Part shown: positions 34,476-45,935 of the stretch, one piece after another
Numbering within the stretch: position 1 is the first letter of the stretch
How the letters are laid out: each line of letters opens with the position of its first letter
Source: Morchella semilibera
Taxonomy: Eukaryota; Ascomycota; Pezizomycetes; Pezizales; Morchellaceae
Length of the DNA: 64,000 nt
Reading direction: 5' to 3'
Assembly: GCA_009192285.1 (NCBI GenBank)
Contig: WBVU01000004.1
Coordinates: forward strand, 2,874,001-2,938,000
Notes under the pieces: generated by a model
Seen by the model: the letters and a program-made list of their open reading frames with translations, nothing else
Told to the model about the DNA's origin: nothing
Databases searched by the model: none
Program-made: the position numbers and the translations under genes

Positions 34476-36183
34476 ATGTCTGAAGGGGTTGAGCAATCCC
34501 TGCCAGGAATGCCGTCATCCCCTCTCCCTGCACAGTCAGAAGACAGGGATATGGGAGTTAGAGATGACTATAGCATTGCCATGGACAGAAGCGAACCTGA
34601 GGAGCATATGGAAGATCCTAGCAGTGATCCTCTAGCCTCTAATGGCCAACAACACAGAATTATACCAACTACATCAGCAAACTCAACTTCTGACTGGAGT
34701 CTCCCAACAGTCTCCCGGGTCTCCTAAGAGTCTCCTGAGACTCCAGGATAATTTCTGAGTCTCCTGAGGCTCAGGAGACATCAGGAGACAAATGAAGTCT
34801 TGCTGATGTAAAAGAGTATTATTTCAATCTAATGAAAATATTTCTGGAAAAAGACAGGCTCTACCAGGACGTTCTGGTCAGCCTATTTCGTTTGGATCCT
34901 CAAACTACATCAACCAACGACTATAGGACTGCGTTCAGACTCTCACATTGCAGACTACTGAAATCAAAGAACAGAATACCGAAATCAGAGAACAAAATCA
35001 ACAGCTGATAACTCAGATTCAAGCATTACAGACCCTTGTTAACTCAGTCCTTGCCGCCACAAACCAAAACAACAATGAAATGAAGAGCAGATTCGATGCA
35101 ATGGCTAGATCTATGAAAGCTTCAGCAATACAGAAAAATATACCACAATCATCAGCCCAGAACACCACATCAGGCCCGGCAAACCCCAAACCTCAACTCA
35201 GCAAGAGAGATCAAGGAAAGCAACCAGTCCATTCGAATGAGCATGTTCACCCCGTTCAGCTACAAGAGAAACAAAAGGATACTTGGGCAACTGTGACTAG
35301 GAAGGGAACTAGGCAACAGGGCCAAATGCTCAAGACACCACTTCCACCAAAACTCCCAGTTACTAAAACTATTATTGTGACTAGGTCAACACCTAAGAAT
35401 GGGGCACTCAACCTTGTCCAGCTCAGAAACACCATCAACAGGGATCTCACTATAGCCAAAGCAGACCAAGCTATTCAGATAGGCGGAGCAAGTTGGAATC
35501 AGAGGGGGAATCTGATGCTCTTCAGCAAAGGAGCATTCACTGAAACTCAATTCGCCAATTATAAAACGAACATTGAAAAAGCTATGAAAGAGGTTGATCC
35601 CTGTGTTGTATCCATCGCGATGCAAGAGACATGGTTCAAGCTTGCGGTACACGGCATTAATCTTGAACACTATCCTGACAACGCTCAGGGAATGGAAGAC
35701 CTGAGAAGCGAAATCCACGAACTCAATACCGGAGTCACTCTAGCTACCACACCTAGGTATATGACGCACCCCGAAAAGAGAGTAGGAAAATCTCACAGCT
35801 CAGTTATGATTGCTGTCAGCAACAAGTCATCATACAATGCCATGCTCTCTAGGGGGATTCGAATCTTCGGACAATTACACAGAGCTACTGAGTACCATAC
35901 ATCAAGACCAACAGACCAATGCAAGAACTGTCAGAAATTTGGACACAACTGGCAGAGATGCGCAACCAAGGACAGCCCTGTGTGCTCTATCTGTGCTGCC
36001 GGGCATACCAGTCAAAACCATCTTTGCCCTCAATGCAAGGTTCAGAGCAAGAGCTGTGCTCACTTCCTACCAAAATGCGCCAATTGCGAAGGACAACACC
36101 CAGCCTATGATCCGTCATGCCCTGTCAGAAATTCTATCATCCAACGCCTCAACAACGAAGACAATGAACAGGAGATGCTATGA
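34476..36183 (+). pseudogene. LINE ORF1 (copy 2), nucleic-acid-binding protein
   Basis: The frame starts MSEGVEQSLPG at 34,476. A MITE at 34,672-34,808 interrupts it after QQHRIIPT; after the MITE the sequence meets an in-frame TAG at about 34,922, shared with copy 1, then runs open from 34,948 to 36,183. The long open part has a coiled stretch (TTEIKEQNTEIREQNQQL), a basic middle, an RRM-like segment and three C-terminal zinc knuckles (CKNCQKFGHNWQRC, CSICAAGHTSQNHLC, CANCEGQHPAYDPSC), as in Tad/I ORF1 proteins that bind the element RNA. The stop overlaps the ORF2 start (ATGA). Confidence 0.8.
34672..34808. mobile_element. MITE-D, 137 bp, TA target duplication
   Basis: CATCAGCAA...TTGCTGATG with TA on each side (34,670-34,671; 34,809-34,810), inside LINE ORF1. 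The empty site ACCAACTAAAAGAATA is preserved in LINE copy 1 near 15,318 (reverse strand). Confidence 0.93.
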
Positions 36184-39100
36184 TGGGGACACAACCTAAT
36201 CCTCACAGAGTGCGAATTATTCAACATAATTGCGCAAGATCACAAAACTGCATGATTGGATTGCTGCACTCAGTTTATGAGACAGCAGACATAGTTATAA
36301 TTCAGGAACCTTTTGTTATGCCTGGCATGATTGCAGGTTCCCGGACATCAATATCACACCCCTCCTTCGATAGTATCATTCCCACATCAGATCGACCACC
36401 AAGAACACTCACCTTCACCATCAAGACACACCTCAACCCCCACCTTATCATTCAACCTAAACCAGATATCGTCAATGATCCAGACTTACAAGCAATAGAG
36501 ATATCCACCCCCTCAATACCTGCCCTAACCCTCTTTAACATTTATAACGAAGATCCACCTGGACACAGCAATGAACCCTATACGGTGGAGAGAATATTGG
36601 TTAATATTCAACTCCCTGCAAGAACAATCATAGCTGGAGACCTCAGCTCGCATCATCCATGGTGGAACTCAGCAAACCGCACACCAAAACGCCATGAAGC
36701 ATTGGTTCAACTTCTGGAAACTGGAAACTTCACTCTCATCAACGAACCAGACATCCCAACCTACCACTATAGAACTGGCACTGGCACCTCAGTTCTAGAC
36801 TTAGCTTTTGCATCTACAGCGGTCAACACACTACCTGCCAATTGGGCCATTGATGAAGGAGCAGCAACAGGATCAGATCATGAAGTAATTCGATTTGATC
36901 TTGTATCTGATTCAATTGAATCAGTACCTCCCCCTTCAACTGAACGGTTCAACTGGGCTAAGGCAGACTGGGAATCCCTTCAAACAACGCTTAGAGATCT
37001 CTCTTTAAACTCAGCCTTTCGATGGAACTTCCTTCACTCTCATCCAAATGAACAAAACCTAGAAGCAGGAGCCATCCTACTTCTGGAACTTATAACCACA
37101 GCAGCTGAACGTAATGTTCCTATCAGGAAATCCTCTCCTCGATCTAAACCATGGTGGAGTGAGGAGATCACAGAACATAGACGACATATGAAAAGTGCTC
37201 TAAGAGAATGGAAGTTGGAAAGGTCTCCAATGATGCATCAAAGATTCAGATCGCACAGATCGGAATACTTCAAAAGTATCAGGAGAGCTAAAGAGTCTCA
37301 TTGGAATAGCTTCCTTGAGAACGCTCAAGGAAAAGATATATTCACAGCCTTCAGATTCACCAAACCCAGAAAGACGGAACGTACACCACCACTCAACAAT
37401 GTTACAACTGGAGAAACAGCTGCCACGTTTGCAGAGAAAGCCAATCTATACAGAGCTGCTCTCTTCCCACCTCCCCCTATCTCACCTCAAAGGGACATCC
37501 AAAAGCAGGAGGACAGAATACCATGGAAGGGCCTGGCGGATGATGAAATCAAGAGGGCGATCATGACTTCCTCTCCCAACAAAGCTCCAGGGCCAGATGG
37601 GATCAACTTCAAATGCATTCAACAAGCATACCTAGCGATACTTCACCATTTCAACTCATTCTATAAAGCAACCATGACCGCTGGCTATCACCCACACATT
37701 TGGAGAGAAGCCACTGTTGTTATTATAAAAAAGCCCAACAAACCAGACTATTCGATTCCAAAAGCGTATAGGCCAGTCTCCCTGCTTAATTGCTTAGGCA
37801 AGGTACTGGAAAAGATAATAGCTTCAAGACTTGCATATCTAGCGGAGAGATACAATCTACTCCACCACTGGCAGATTGGAGGAAGACCAAAGAGATCTGC
37901 TGTAGATGCCTGTATGCTGGTAGCAAGCATAGTGGATGAAGCGAAGAGAAAAGGAAAGGTCGTTTCAGCACTGTTTATGGATGTCAAAGGGGCATTTGAC
38001 AATGTATCCAAGGACAGACTCATACATACAGCAAAAGAAAAACGCCTGCCCACTCAAATAGTCAGATGGATAGACAATCTCCTAAGCAACAGGAAAGCTT
38101 CACTAGCCTTTGATGGGCAACAAGAACCGATGTCAACAATAGCAACAGGAATTCCACAGGGAAGTCCAACATCACCGATTCTTTTTATTCTCTACTTATC
38201 ACCACTCTTCGATATTCTTCAACGCCAGTTTCCTCACCAGCAAATACCCAGCTATATTGATGATATTGGCATGATAATGGTGGGCAAAGATGAAAGCTCA
38301 AACTGCAAACACTTGGAGAGAATGACACAGCTAGCTGTCACATGGGGTGAAGCTAATGCTCTGGCATTCGACAACCTCAAAACAGAACTACTTCACTTCC
38401 ACAACAAACGAACTACAAACACTACGGATACAGTCAAGGTCAGAATGCCTGATGGTACTTTGGTTGAGGCCAGCGATACACTGAGGTGGCTGGGTGTTTG
38501 GTTTGATAGGAAGCTATCTTTCAAACATCATGTCAAAACTAAAGCGGCTTCAGCTATGAGGGCATTTCTTGCACTTGCCAGGTTAGGAAATACAGAAAAA
38601 GGGCTGAGCCAGACAGCTCCAAGACAGCTCTATCAGACCTGCGTCACTACAATCAGTGATTTTGGTGCAGAAGTTTGGTGGAACGGACAGATAGGATACA
38701 AAACGCAGCTTCAGAAGATACAAAACAATGCGATGAGAAGGATCACTGGTGCTTTCAGAACAACACCAATATCAGCACTCCAAGCAGAAACTGCACTACT
38801 ACCCATAGAGATCAGGCTTGACCTCCAACAACAGAAATATGCTCTACGCATTCTAAGCATGCCGGCCACCCACCCTATTAGCACCTTCAGCCCGGATTCA
38901 TTTCCAAGTACACAGGAATCAGGAAGAGAGGAGGAACCCACAGCTACCCCATGGCACTCTGCTGGTGCTAGGCCACAGTACCAATCCAGGCTACACCGGA
39001 TCCTAAACAAAGTCAGCGATTGGATTCAACCTCAAAGTCTGGTGGAGGACATTGATACAATTGCCTGTCCCCCATGGCATCAGAACATCATAGACATCCA

Positions 39101-40151
39101 GATTGATACGACGGACAAAGATACAGCAGCAAAGAACCATAGACAAACAACTCAAGGGAATTACAACAACTTACACCGTTTGGTATTCTACTCTGATGGA
39201 TCCCTAATGGAAGGAAAAGCTGGGGCTGGAGTCGTTGGCATTAGAGGCAACGAAATAGTGATGGAGCAATTCTACCACCTTGGAAAAGAGGTGGAAGTCT
39301 TTGATTGCGAACTTTACGCAATAGCTCAAGCTACACAGCTTGCCCGGAAAGAGATCAGAAATTCACGTCACTCGACAAGTGATGTCTGGATCTATTCAGA
39401 CAACCAGGCAGCGATACGAAGAATGAAAAAACCAGAAGCATTCCCAGGCCAACATTGGGTTCAACTAGCAAGATCAAACCTATTGGAGCTTGAAGCAGTA
39501 AACATCAAAACACATATCCACTGGGTACCAGGACATGTGGAGGTGGATGGCAACGAACATGCAGACAGGTTAGCAAAAAGAGGGGCACAGAGTGAAAGGG
39601 TCGAACCAGATGCAAGGGTATCAATCACCCACTTGAAGAGAAAAATCAAGGAGCAGTCTATCGCTACTTGGAGAGAGAACTGGAAAACTATGAAGAAAGG
39701 AAGGAGCTACAGAGGTGCTCCTTCCTCCAAGATGTCTGCACCCCTTCGTCGAAACATACCAAGGAAACTTGCAAGCACAATTGCCCAAATGCGAACAGGC
39801 CATGGATATACCAAATCCTACCTATCCAGAATACCAACAACAAATATTGATACAATGGAATGTAGGTGTGGGTACTTCCAAGAAACCCCAACTCACCTGC
39901 TACTTTACTGCAAACAACATCCACTACCAGAACTCAGAAAAGATCTTACCGCCACAATCAAACCAATGCCACTCAACTGGATGACCGCCATGCATACAGA
40001 CAAAGGACTTCAGGCAACCATCGATACATTTCTTATACCATCCCAGATCGCCACTAGAAACTGGACACTAGGGGAGAGGGATGGAGATAGAGGAGAACAC
40101 GTAGGATGGGGGAGACTTGAGGAGGAAGGAGAAAGAGAAGGAGAAGGATAG
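36180..40151 (+). CDS. LINE ORF2: endonuclease, reverse transcriptase, RNase H
   Basis: An uninterrupted 1323-codon frame. Residues about 1-240 are an APE-type endonuclease (IIQHNCARS, VIIQEPF, AGDLSSHHPWWN, SDHEVIRFDL). The RT spans about 440-760 with NKAPGPDGINF, LFMDVKGAFDN near 598, GIPQGSPTSPILF and the catalytic SYIDDIGM near 692. RNase H occupies about 1000-1130 (FYSDGS, DCELYAIAQA, IYSDNQAA, HWVPGHVEVDGNEHAD). A CCHC-like motif (CRCGYFQETPTHLLLYC) lies near 1227. All catalytic acidic residues I checked are present. It would nick the target and prime reverse transcription on the nicked DNA. Starts at ATGATG overlapping the ORF1 stop. Confidence 0.95.
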   Translation: MMGTQPNPHRVRIIQHNCARSQNCMIGLLHSVYETADIVIIQEPFVMPGMIAGSRTSISHPSFDSIIPTSDRPPRTLTFTIKTHLNPHLIIQPKPDIVNDPDLQAIEISTPSIPALTLFNIYNEDPPGHSNEPYTVERILVNIQLPARTIIAGDLSSHHPWWNSANRTPKRHEALVQLLETGNFTLINEPDIPTYHYRTGTGTSVLDLAFASTAVNTLPANWAIDEGAATGSDHEVIRFDLVSDSIESVPPPSTERFNWAKADWESLQTTLRDLSLNSAFRWNFLHSHPNEQNLEAGAILLLELITTAAERNVPIRKSSPRSKPWWSEEITEHRRHMKSALREWKLERSPMMHQRFRSHRSEYFKSIRRAKESHWNSFLENAQGKDIFTAFRFTKPRKTERTPPLNNVTTGETAATFAEKANLYRAALFPPPPISPQRDIQKQEDRIPWKGLADDEIKRAIMTSSPNKAPGPDGINFKCIQQAYLAILHHFNSFYKATMTAGYHPHIWREATVVIIKKPNKPDYSIPKAYRPVSLLNCLGKVLEKIIASRLAYLAERYNLLHHWQIGGRPKRSAVDACMLVASIVDEAKRKGKVVSALFMDVKGAFDNVSKDRLIHTAKEKRLPTQIVRWIDNLLSNRKASLAFDGQQEPMSTIATGIPQGSPTSPILFILYLSPLFDILQRQFPHQQIPSYIDDIGMIMVGKDESSNCKHLERMTQLAVTWGEANALAFDNLKTELLHFHNKRTTNTTDTVKVRMPDGTLVEASDTLRWLGVWFDRKLSFKHHVKTKAASAMRAFLALARLGNTEKGLSQTAPRQLYQTCVTTISDFGAEVWWNGQIGYKTQLQKIQNNAMRRITGAFRTTPISALQAETALLPIEIRLDLQQQKYALRILSMPATHPISTFSPDSFPSTQESGREEEPTATPWHSAGARPQYQSRLHRILNKVSDWIQPQSLVEDIDTIACPPWHQNIIDIQIDTTDKDTAAKNHRQTTQGNYNNLHRLVFYSDGSLMEGKAGAGVVGIRGNEIVMEQFYHLGKEVEVFDCELYAIAQATQLARKEIRNSRHSTSDVWIYSDNQAAIRRMKKPEAFPGQHWVQLARSNLLELEAVNIKTHIHWVPGHVEVDGNEHADRLAKRGAQSERVEPDARVSITHLKRKIKEQSIATWRENWKTMKKGRSYRGAPSSKMSAPLRRNIPRKLASTIAQMRTGHGYTKSYLSRIPTTNIDTMECRCGYFQETPTHLLLYCKQHPLPELRKDLTATIKPMPLNWMTAMHTDKGLQATIDTFLIPSQIATRNWTLGERDGDRGEHVGWGRLEEEGEREGEG

Positions 40152-40362
40152 TCACCAAGGTGCTTGCACCTATCGTTACGAGCTGGAATGGAGAGGACAA
40201 CATGCATGATAACCTTGAAAGAGGGTTGATGGGAACACGGCCGTGAGGAGGATTCGCTTTATTAAGGATAGTATATGACCGTGATGATTGGGTTCTTTCT
40301 TTGTATGCCATATCCGGATTTGGATTCAAGTAGTATGAGTAATAAATAAATAAATAAATAAA

Positions 40363-43300
40363 TTGGTCCTCTCCGTTTGTCCATCTGTTTGAGGATGAAA
40401 GGCAGTGGAATATCGGGGCGCAATTTCTAGACGATTACAGAGGGTGTTCCAAAACTCAGCGGTATACTGTGTCCCCCTGTCTGAGATAATAGTTTCTGGG
40501 AGTCCATGAAGCTTCCATACCTGCTCCAGGTATAGACAAGACAGATCTCTGTCGTTAACATTTTCTGTTGTGGGAATTAAATGCTTCATTTTTGTTAACC
40601 GGTCCACTACCACAAGTATAGCATTAAACCCATTGTTCTCTGGTAGCCCAGTTACAAAATCGATGGTAATATTCGTCCAAGGTCCCTTGGGTACTAATAG
40701 CGGTCGTAGAACTCCTTGGAGAGGATTATGACTCGCTTTGCTCCGCCGGCAAGTATGGCAATTCTGAACATAGCAGTCTGTATATTTCCGCATGGTCGGC
40801 CAATAATAGCTCCGGCTCAGAAGTTCCAATATCTTTGATCGTCCAGGATGTCTTGCAGAGGGTTTATCCTGGTATTCCCGTAGCATGTAAAGTTTGAGTT
40901 CATTATAGTCAAGGACATAGAGTGTATTCCGGTAAAGCGGTAACCCCTCCTCGCTTTCCTTGCATTCAGCCAACGAAATTTCTTTCGATTGTCGGATACC
41001 ATCACGGTGCATGGATAGAATCTTATCAGGAAAACTATCGAGCTGGTAAGCCTTGTTAAACAGATCGAGAATAGGAGACGATCCTTCAGCGGGTTCATTT
41101 GCCAAAGAGCCCGCTAACAAACCTATCTTTGAATCTAAATTCTCCTTCTTCAACACTACTCTACTTTGTTGCTCCAACCTCACATCCCCTTCCTTCGGTA
41201 AATCTTTAGACCTCCTTGTCAAAGTATCCACCTTCTTTCCCCTGCTTTCCCGGCCTATACTGAATAACAAAATTGAATCGCGACAAAAACTCCGCCCAAC
41301 GGGTTTGACGTCGATTCAGCAATTTAGTTGACATAAAGCACTCAAGGTTGCGCTGATCTGTGAGCACTTTGACTTGGAACTGAGCTGTCTCCAAATGAGG
41401 TCGCCATTCTTCGAAACAACGAATAATAGCCAGTAACTCTTTGTCATAAATCTCATAATTGCATTCCGCAGGCAAGTGTATCTTAGAGAAAAAAGCAACT
41501 GGATGGAGTATTCCTTCGTCATCCCGTTATGATAATATCCCGGCCAACACATAGTCTGATGCATCCGTTTCCACAATAAATTCTTTCTCAGTATCCGGGT
41601 GCATCAATACTGGAGGGGTGGTAAAGGCAGTTTTAAGTCTTTGAAAAGCTTGCTCAACTTTCTGGGTCCACTCAAATCGTACATGTTTTTTCGTCAAAGC
41701 AGTCAATGGCCGAGCCACTCGGGAGTGAGCTTAAATAAAGCGTCGGTAGAAATTGGCAAACCCAAGAAACTCCTGAACCTCTTTCACTGTCCTCGGCGCC
41801 TCCCAATCCACAATTGTCTGTACCTTACTAGCAGGGTCCATCTTCATTCCTCCAAGGGTCAAAATCATGTCCAAATATTTGGTTTCCTGTACACTGAATT
41901 CGCACTTCTCTGGTTTCAGATGGACCTCATTGGCTTCCAGAGCTTCCAGTACTTATCGCACATCCTGTTGGTGTTGCTCCAAGGTTTCTGAGTAAATGAG
42001 GATATCATCAAGATAGGCAGTGGCACAACGATCTAAGAAGAGGCCAAAGGATGTCATTACTCCAGCGTTGAAAGTTAGCAGGCGCATTGGTTACATCAGC
42101 AAACTCAACTTGTGACTGGAGTCTCCCAACAGTCTCCCAGGTCTCCTGAGAGTCTCCTGAGACTCCTGGATATTTTTTGAGTCTCCTGAGGCTCAGGAGA
42201 CATCAGGAGACAAATGAAGTCTTGCTGATGTAGACCAAAAGGCATCACCAAATATTCCCAATGTCCATAACGCGTCCGGAAAGACGTTTTCCACTCGTCC
42301 CCCTCTTGGATCCTAATCTGATTATAGCCCCATCGTAGGTCCAACTTGGTAAAATAATTCACCCGTGCTAGGTTGGCCATAGTTTCCGGTGTAAGGGGAA
42401 GAGGGTATCGATCCTTAACCGTGATGTTCAGCTTCCGGTAATCAACACACAAACGTATGGAACCATCAGCTTTTTTAACAAATAACACCGGGGCTCCAGC
42501 TGGGGAGTTGCTGGACTGAAGAAATCCCTTCCTCAAGTTATCGACCAGATAATCTCTCAATGCCTTCAACTCTTCCAGCGACATACTGTACATAGAGCCA
42601 AAGGGTGGTACTGTCCCTTCTTATAGCTTTATCTCATGATCGTAGGACCGGTGCGGCGGTAACCTAGATGCATTGGTCTCATCAAACAGTTGTCGGAAGC
42701 GTTGATAATTTATCGGAATCTGTCCATCAGGGTTGGCAGGCATCTCCAATATTTTATTAACAGCATATATAGTGGTCGAGTAAACCTAAACAGTAGGATA
42801 CTGAGAGAGTTTCTTAAACGATCGAGGAGTAACTGCCGAAATATGTGTAACCGGTCTTTCTGGTGGTGGAGTTGAAATTTCCCGAGCAACAATAGGTTTG
42901 CGGTTGGCTATGCAATGTTCGAGGCATACCGATGACTGGAAGCGAATCTTATTCCTTCCACTACCGATTAAAACTCCATGTTTCCTCATCCAAAGTATCC
43001 CCATCACAATCGGATAATGTCCTAACTTTGTAACAAAAAAAGAACACTCTTCCACATGTCCATTAATTTCCAATTCCAACGTCACCTTCCTAGACACCTT
43101 CCCGGATTCAATAGGCCTTCCATCAATCACATCAATCACCCTCTCCATCCTCAAATTCTTTATTTTTAGTTCATGGCGGCGCACAAAGTCTTCATCTATA
43201 AATGCATACCCCGACGCTCCAGTATCGATCAAGGTATAGGTGGGTACAATAGATTTTTTATTTTGCGAAATAGAACAAATTACAATCAATTGATTCCCAT

Positions 43301-44683
43301 CCATCCCCCCTCCTGATACTTAAAACGTTGAAATAGACACCTTAGAAAAAACCTTTGGAGGACCCTGGACTATGCCGCTTAGGCCAGGACGAATCTTTTA
43401 ACTTCTCCTCATCCGACGATAAATCCTCCTCCTTTTCATTCTTTTCCTCCTTCGCTTCCAACAATGCTCCTCTGATCCTAGGTTCTGCTCTCCCTGAGGG
43501 CGAAAGCGTACAATCCCTAACCAAATATCCAATCTCTCCGCAATAATAACAACGATTCTCTGCACGACGTGCTTCCCTTTCTCTAGGGTCTGGACGGCGA
43601 CGACCGTTAGACAAATCCATAGGAACAGCTCCCCAGGAGTATAGGAAGGATGAGCCGCTGGCGCATCACTCTTCGGTGGTGGTTGGGGTGGTCCTCGTAC
43701 GACTGTGGTTGTTGCTGGTGCAACAGGTGGGCGAGGGGCGAAAGAACGAGGAGCGGAAGCACTGGGAATCTGAAATCTAAACCTCCCCATCCTGACCTAC
43801 AAGGCTCGTTGTTTGTTGTCACAACGTTGGAGGAGTAGCCCACAGTCTTTAATCGTCATTGAGATCTCATTCTGAATCATTAGGGCCATAAGGTCTTGGT
43901 TAAGCTCTTCCAAAAGGCATTCAATTTTAGCCGCCTCGTTGAACTCAGAGTCGGCCACATGCCGCTGGAACTCTGCAAAGTACTCAGAAAAAGTGTGTTG
44001 GCATTGCCTGATCTCCCTCAAGTTGCGAGCAGTAGTGGCTGCGCGATCCAGATTCCCAAAAGCATTATTCAAAATTTCAAAAAATTCCACCATGAAATTA
44101 AGAGCGATTCCTTCATCCGTAATATAAACAAGAAATTGATCCGCCGCTGGCCGCTCCAATCAGGAAATAGAATATGCAAGTTCTGGGGCCACAGTAGGAA
44201 AGTGATCGAGTTTAGCCGTAAGCTTACTAGTAATCTGTAGTTGTCTCTGGAAGGTCCTAATGGTCTTGCGATCGCCCCGGTATTTCTCCGGGTCGGGGAG
44301 TTTCTGATTTGGATGGCTTAGTTAAGTCGTCGTGGAGCTCCTCTAAACCTTCTTTGACTCCTTCTTGCAACTTCTTGATCTTAGCCCGTAGTCCCTAGAT
44401 TTCTTTGTGGAACTCGGCCCGACCTTACTCTGTTTCGAAGTGATGAGTGGTGAGGTCGATCGCATATTGCTGGACCCCTCCGTGCGCTCTCTGAAGGAAG
44501 GCATAGGCTTGCTTCGCTTCTTCCGTTGCGGCGGGGTCCATTTTAGGGTAAACAACAAAGAACCCTTCGAGATCCATATGGAGCTTTTGATAATCAAATG
44601 CATTGGTAGCTGGGGAGGTCATGGTGAACTAAGGTGCGAGGGACTCGAGCTGTGCCAGTCGAGTAAAGGTGGTCTCATCTTAG
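40363..44683 (-). mobile_element. Gypsy-A element, internal region (gag to integrase)
   Basis: Reads leftward from gag (MTSPATNAFDYQKLH at 44,622) through a zinc knuckle (CYYCGEIGYLVRDC near 43,540), protease (LIDTGASGYAFIDE near 43,210), RT ([12 protein letters not shown], about 42,430), RNase H (about 41,200-41,480) and integrase (HPGRSKILELLSRSYYWP; HPQTDGQTER near 40,390). Its 5' LTR is the antisense LTR-A at 44,684. It is cut off inside integrase by the LINE tail at 40,362, and a MITE sits in RT. Same family as the element at 24,253. Broken, with roughly ten breaks. Confidence 0.9.
42094..42230. mobile_element. MITE-D, 137 bp, in gypsy-A RT
   Basis: CATCAGCAA...TTGCTGATG flanked by TA (42,092-42,093; 42,231-42,232). 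Removing it conceptually from the alignment leaves the standard RT context MPFGLTNA, so the TA is the target duplication. It contains the palindrome CTCCTGAGGCTCAGGAG. Confidence 0.93.
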
Positions 44684-45935
44684 TGTAAAGGAGTAACCCG
44701 ACGCAAAGATAAAGGTGGCAGTGATGACGAAGAAGGACCCAAGGAGCACAGCCTCAGCGACGAGGAGACCGACGAAGATAAGGGCAACACTGGTCAGGCA
44801 CAAGCACAAGCACCGGCGAAGGCAAAGGCAAGGGCAAAGGCACAAGGGCGCAGGACAGGAAGAGTGAGGACCGGATGGACCTCAATGAGAACAATAAGAG
44901 GTACTATGGGATTCCTCTTTCTAGAGGACAGAATCTTTGGTACAGAGACTATGGCTTAGAAATAGGAGTAGATTCCTATGTACTGTCCCAGCGTCTTGGC
45001 ATTGGTCCCAAGGGTTCGGTAGTCAAAGCGCTGTTGTGATTACTTAGGAATGGTTAAGCGAGGAAGGGGTGTGCTAAAGGAGGTTGTCGTCATTTGGTTC
45101 TAGGAGGTTCGATGGCATGATGGATTTGTAATATAATTAGTGGAGATGGGGAGGAATACGAGGTGTGGGTGCGACAGGTTTCTGTGGGCTTCTATGAACT
45201 GATGTATGAGTCATAGCGGACTGGTAGAGGGGAAGTGTTAAATAGTGGGGATAGATGTTTTCCTTAGTTCTTTCTTTCTTTTCTCTCTGTCTTGTCTTCC
45301 TGTCATTTCGGTACATAGGAATATACTCCTATTTCCAAGCCATAGCCTCTCGTACCAAAGACTCGATCCTCTAACAAGAGGAAACCCATAGTACCTTTCA
45401 TCGTTCTCGTTGAGGTCCATCCGGTCCTCACTCTCCCTGCTCTGTGCCCTTGTGCCTTTGCCCTTGTCTTTGCCTTCGCCGGTGCCTGTGCTTGTACCTG
45501 CCCGGTGTTATCTTTGGCTTCGTCGGCCTCTTCGTCGCTTAAGCTGTGCCCCTTGGTTCTTCTGCGTCATCATTGTTATCTTCTTCTTTGCGTCGGGTTG
45601 CTCCGTCACATGTACCGAGATAACAGGAAGGTGAGACAGAGAAAGAACTAAGGAAAACATCTAACTCCACTATTTAACACTTATCCTCCACCAGTCCGCT
45701 ATGACTCATACCTCAGTTCATAGAAGCCCGCAGAAATCCGTCGCATCCACACTTCGTATTCCTCCCCACTATCTCCGCTATTTACATTACAAATCCATCA
45801 CGCCATCCAACCTCCTAGAACCCAATGACGACACCCCCCTCCTAGCATACTCCTTCCTCGCTTAACCATACCTAAACAATTACAACAGCGCTTCGCCTAC
45901 CGAACCCTCGGGACTCATGCCAAGATGCCGGGACA
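44684..45935 (-). mobile_element. 5' LTR of gypsy-A (antisense), split by a solo LTR-A
   Basis: Starts TGTAAAGGAGTAACCC at 44,684 and ends GCCGGGACA at 45,935. A sense LTR-A occupies 44,984-45,610. Confidence 0.85.
44984..45610 (+). mobile_element. Solo LTR-A (sense), exact TSD TGTAC
   Basis: 627 bp, TGTCCCAGCG...CCGTCACA, nested in another LTR-A of opposite orientation. TGTAC is duplicated exactly at 44,979-44,983 and 45,611-45,615. Confidence 0.92.

Larger units (their letters stand above)
34200..40362 (+). mobile_element. Tad-like LINE, copy 2 (ORF2 open)
   Basis: 5' end shared with copy 1 at CACCCCACTTCAGG; 5' UTR, ORF1, ORF2, about 180 bp of 3' UTR and a (TAAA)n tail ending near 40,362. 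The only insertion is a 137-bp MITE in ORF1. The 5' flank is the Plavaka partner gene and the 3' flank is gypsy-A integrase, so no target duplication can be matched; either the 5' end is incomplete or the flanks were exchanged. Confidence 0.93.
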
